Positions 62,698 to 64,000 of a stretch of 64,000 nucleotides of DNA are shown piece after piece; within the stretch, counting starts at the first letter, position 1, and each line of letters begins with the position of its first letter. The DNA is from Mycetocola zhadangensis (GTDB taxonomy: Bacteria; Actinomycetota; Actinomycetes; Actinomycetales; Microbacteriaceae), in contig NZ_RCWJ01000003.1 in NCBI RefSeq assembly GCF_003668565.1, positions 186,001 to 250,000 on the forward strand. Direction: 5' to 3'. The notes below the pieces were generated by a model. It ran no database searches, was not told where the DNA came from, and saw only the letters and a program-made list of their open reading frames with translations. A program made the translations under genes and the position numbers.

Positions 62698-62720
62698 AAT
62701 TCGGTGCCGAGAGCCGAATT
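62698..62720 (+). promoter_or_regulatory. Inverted repeat upstream of the oligopeptide-binding gene
   Basis: AATTCGG (62698-62704), 9-bp spacer, CCGAATT (62714-62720), about 140 bp before the ATG. Could be an operator or part of a terminator for the upstream lipoprotein gene. Confidence 0.35.
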
Positions 62721-62858
62721 CGTAACAGGCCACAACAGAACGTAACGCAAGCCAACATCACGTAACCGTGAGTTTGACGTCGCCTCGACCTTCGCCAGTC
62801 TTGGGCTACTCGATCGGAATTCATTTCGACCGCCGCCACCCATCCTGGAGAAGAACTC

Positions 62859-64000
62859 ATGCCTGTTACCCGCGGACGATCCACGCTCGGTCTCGCGCTC
62901 CTGATGAGCGCAACACTTCTCTCCGGATGCGCGTCCGGAAGTGCGGCCGAAAAGTCGAGCACCGGCGACCCCGTCGACGGCGGCACGCTCGCCCTCTCCA
63001 TCTCGACCGAGCCGGGGTGCCTCGACTCGCACTCGATCTCGGCCACGCAGCACCAGTTGCTCGGCCGCATCATCTACGACAACCTCGTCACGCTCGACGA
63101 GGACGGCAACATTGCGCCATACCTGGCGAAGAGCTGGGACATCTCGGAGGACGGCAAAACCTACACGTTCACGCTTGAGGAGGGGGTGACGTTCAGCGAT
63201 GGGTCGCCGTGGAACGCCGAGGTGCTCGGGCAGAACTTCGAGCACATGAGGGACCCGGCCACGAAGTCGCCGCTGGCCGCCGCCTACATCGCGCCGTACG
63301 TCGACGGCACAGTGATCGACGAGTACACCTTTGAGGCGCACCTCTCATACGCATACACTCCCTTCCTCTACAACCTCGCCCAGTCGTGGCTCGCCATGAC
63401 CTCGGGCAAGGCGATCACCGAATCACCAGAGACGCTGTGCCAGGCGCCGGTCGGATCCGGGCCGTTCGTCGTCGAGGACTACAAGGTCGGCCAGAGCATC
63501 AGCTACGTCAAGCGGGAGGGTTACAACTGGGGGCCGGATTGGCTCGGCTACGACGGCGAAGCGCACCTCGACGGCATTGAGATCACTGTTGTTCCTGAGG
63601 CCGTCATCCGGTACGAGACACTCGTCTCGGGCCAGTACGACATCACCGAGAATCTCCCGCCGCAGAACGCCGCAGCCATTGAAGCGAACGACGCGTTCGT
63701 TTACGAGAACCTCATTCGAGCTGGCAGCCCGTACGCGCTGAGCTTCAACCTGTCACGGGCACCGTTCGACGACATCCGGGTGCGTGAGGCCTTTGTCGCG
63801 GCCGTCGACCGGGACGCGGTGACAGACAGCGTCGGTTTCGGTACATACACGCCCAAGGACAACTTCCTCTCCTCCAAGACGCCGTACTACGACGAGACCA
63901 CAGAGGGCAAGCTCGACTACGATCCCGATCAGGCGAACGACCTGCTTGACGAGGCCGGCTGGACCGTAAAAGACAGTGACGGTTACCGCACGAAGGACGG
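62859..64000 (+). CDS. ABC transporter substrate-binding lipoprotein, family 5 (oligopeptide/nickel type), partial
   Basis: First 380 codons; runs off the right edge. Lipobox 'LLSGCASG', then 'PVDGGTLALSISTEPGCLDSHSISATQHQLLGRIIYDNLVTLDEDGNIAPYLAKSWDI' and 'TYTFTLEEGVTFSDGSPWNAEVLGQNF', 'CQAPVGSGPFVVEDYKVGQSISYVKREGYNWGP', typical of DppA/OppA-like proteins. ATG at 62859 follows GGAG. Permease genes would be expected just beyond the window. Confidence 0.9.
   Translation, partial: MPVTRGRSTLGLALLMSATLLSGCASGSAAEKSSTGDPVDGGTLALSISTEPGCLDSHSISATQHQLLGRIIYDNLVTLDEDGNIAPYLAKSWDISEDGKTYTFTLEEGVTFSDGSPWNAEVLGQNFEHMRDPATKSPLAAAYIAPYVDGTVIDEYTFEAHLSYAYTPFLYNLAQSWLAMTSGKAITESPETLCQAPVGSGPFVVEDYKVGQSISYVKREGYNWGPDWLGYDGEAHLDGIEITVVPEAVIRYETLVSGQYDITENLPPQNAAAIEANDAFVYENLIRAGSPYALSFNLSRAPFDDIRVREAFVAAVDRDAVTDSVGFGTYTPKDNFLSSKTPYYDETTEGKLDYDPDQANDLLDEAGWTVKDSDGYRTKD

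Overview
The window is high-G+C DNA with frequent GTG starts, strong AGGAG-type ribosome binding sites, GTGA/ATGA stop-start overlaps, a topoisomerase I with a Lys/Ala tail, a Tad locus containing a DUF4244 pilin, and a DUF7882-type protein. Together these suggest an actinobacterium, most likely of the family Microbacteriaceae. The order topA - tmk - holB ... tad cluster - acs ... RidA/DUF4177 - bifunctional PBP with PASTA domains - metallophosphoesterase follows the conserved actinobacterial order known around Mycobacterium tuberculosis Rv3644c-Rv3683, so 30-49 kb looks like vertically inherited core chromosome.

Region 1 (1-22 kb) is an accessory catabolic island for phenolic or arylacetic acids. 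Its left module holds a partial luciferase-like monooxygenase, a flavin reductase fused to an IclR-type effector domain, an HpaB-type flavin-dependent phenol hydroxylase coupled to a MmgE/PrpD protein, an extradiol dioxygenase, an MhpA-like FAD hydroxylase, an IclR regulator and a ThDP-dependent enzyme. Its right module holds an ABC binding protein with an SDR, and a near-complete homoprotocatechuate meta-cleavage pathway: hpaH, hpaI, a FAH-RraA fusion in the hpaG position, an FCD-type GntR regulator, hpaE and hpaD. Between the modules sits a two-gene tmsA-tmsB-like unit for 10-methyl fatty acids. Next to it is a decayed relic: a promoter copy related to the hpaH promoter joined to the last codons of a second ThDP enzyme gene.

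Region 2 (22-28 kb) carries pncA, a DacB-type carboxypeptidase, a Gfo/Idh/MocA oxidoreductase, a GNAT acetyltransferase, a strong terminator, and a comparatively A/T-rich acyltransferase-3 gene that may have been acquired. Region 3 (28-49 kb) is the core block: tRNA-Thr(CGT), a Tap-like peptidase, holB, tmk, topA, RidA, a PD-(D/E)XK nuclease-like protein, an 8-bp tandem repeat of about 24 units, the Tad pilus genes, acs, a DUF559 protein, RidA/DUF4177, the PBP, a phosphoesterase and tRNA-Pro(CGG).

Region 4 (49-64 kb) holds an LPXTG surface protein, DUF4012 and VanZ-like membrane proteins, a secreted HNH nuclease, hydrolases and a transporter. It also holds a compact cyclic-di-GMP locus: an EAL protein divergent from an RsbQ-like hydrolase that is translationally coupled to a PAS-GAF-GGDEF protein. 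The end of the window has a DUF7882 protein, a CDF metal transporter coupled to a one-lobe binding-protein-like lipoprotein, and the start of an oligopeptide-type binding protein.

The observations I consider most worth following are the RsbQ/PAS-GAF-GGDEF module, the flavin reductase-IclR fusion, the FAH-RraA fusion with a shared promoter/operator motif, the promoter plus 3'-end relic, and two families of dispersed palindromes at convergent gene ends.
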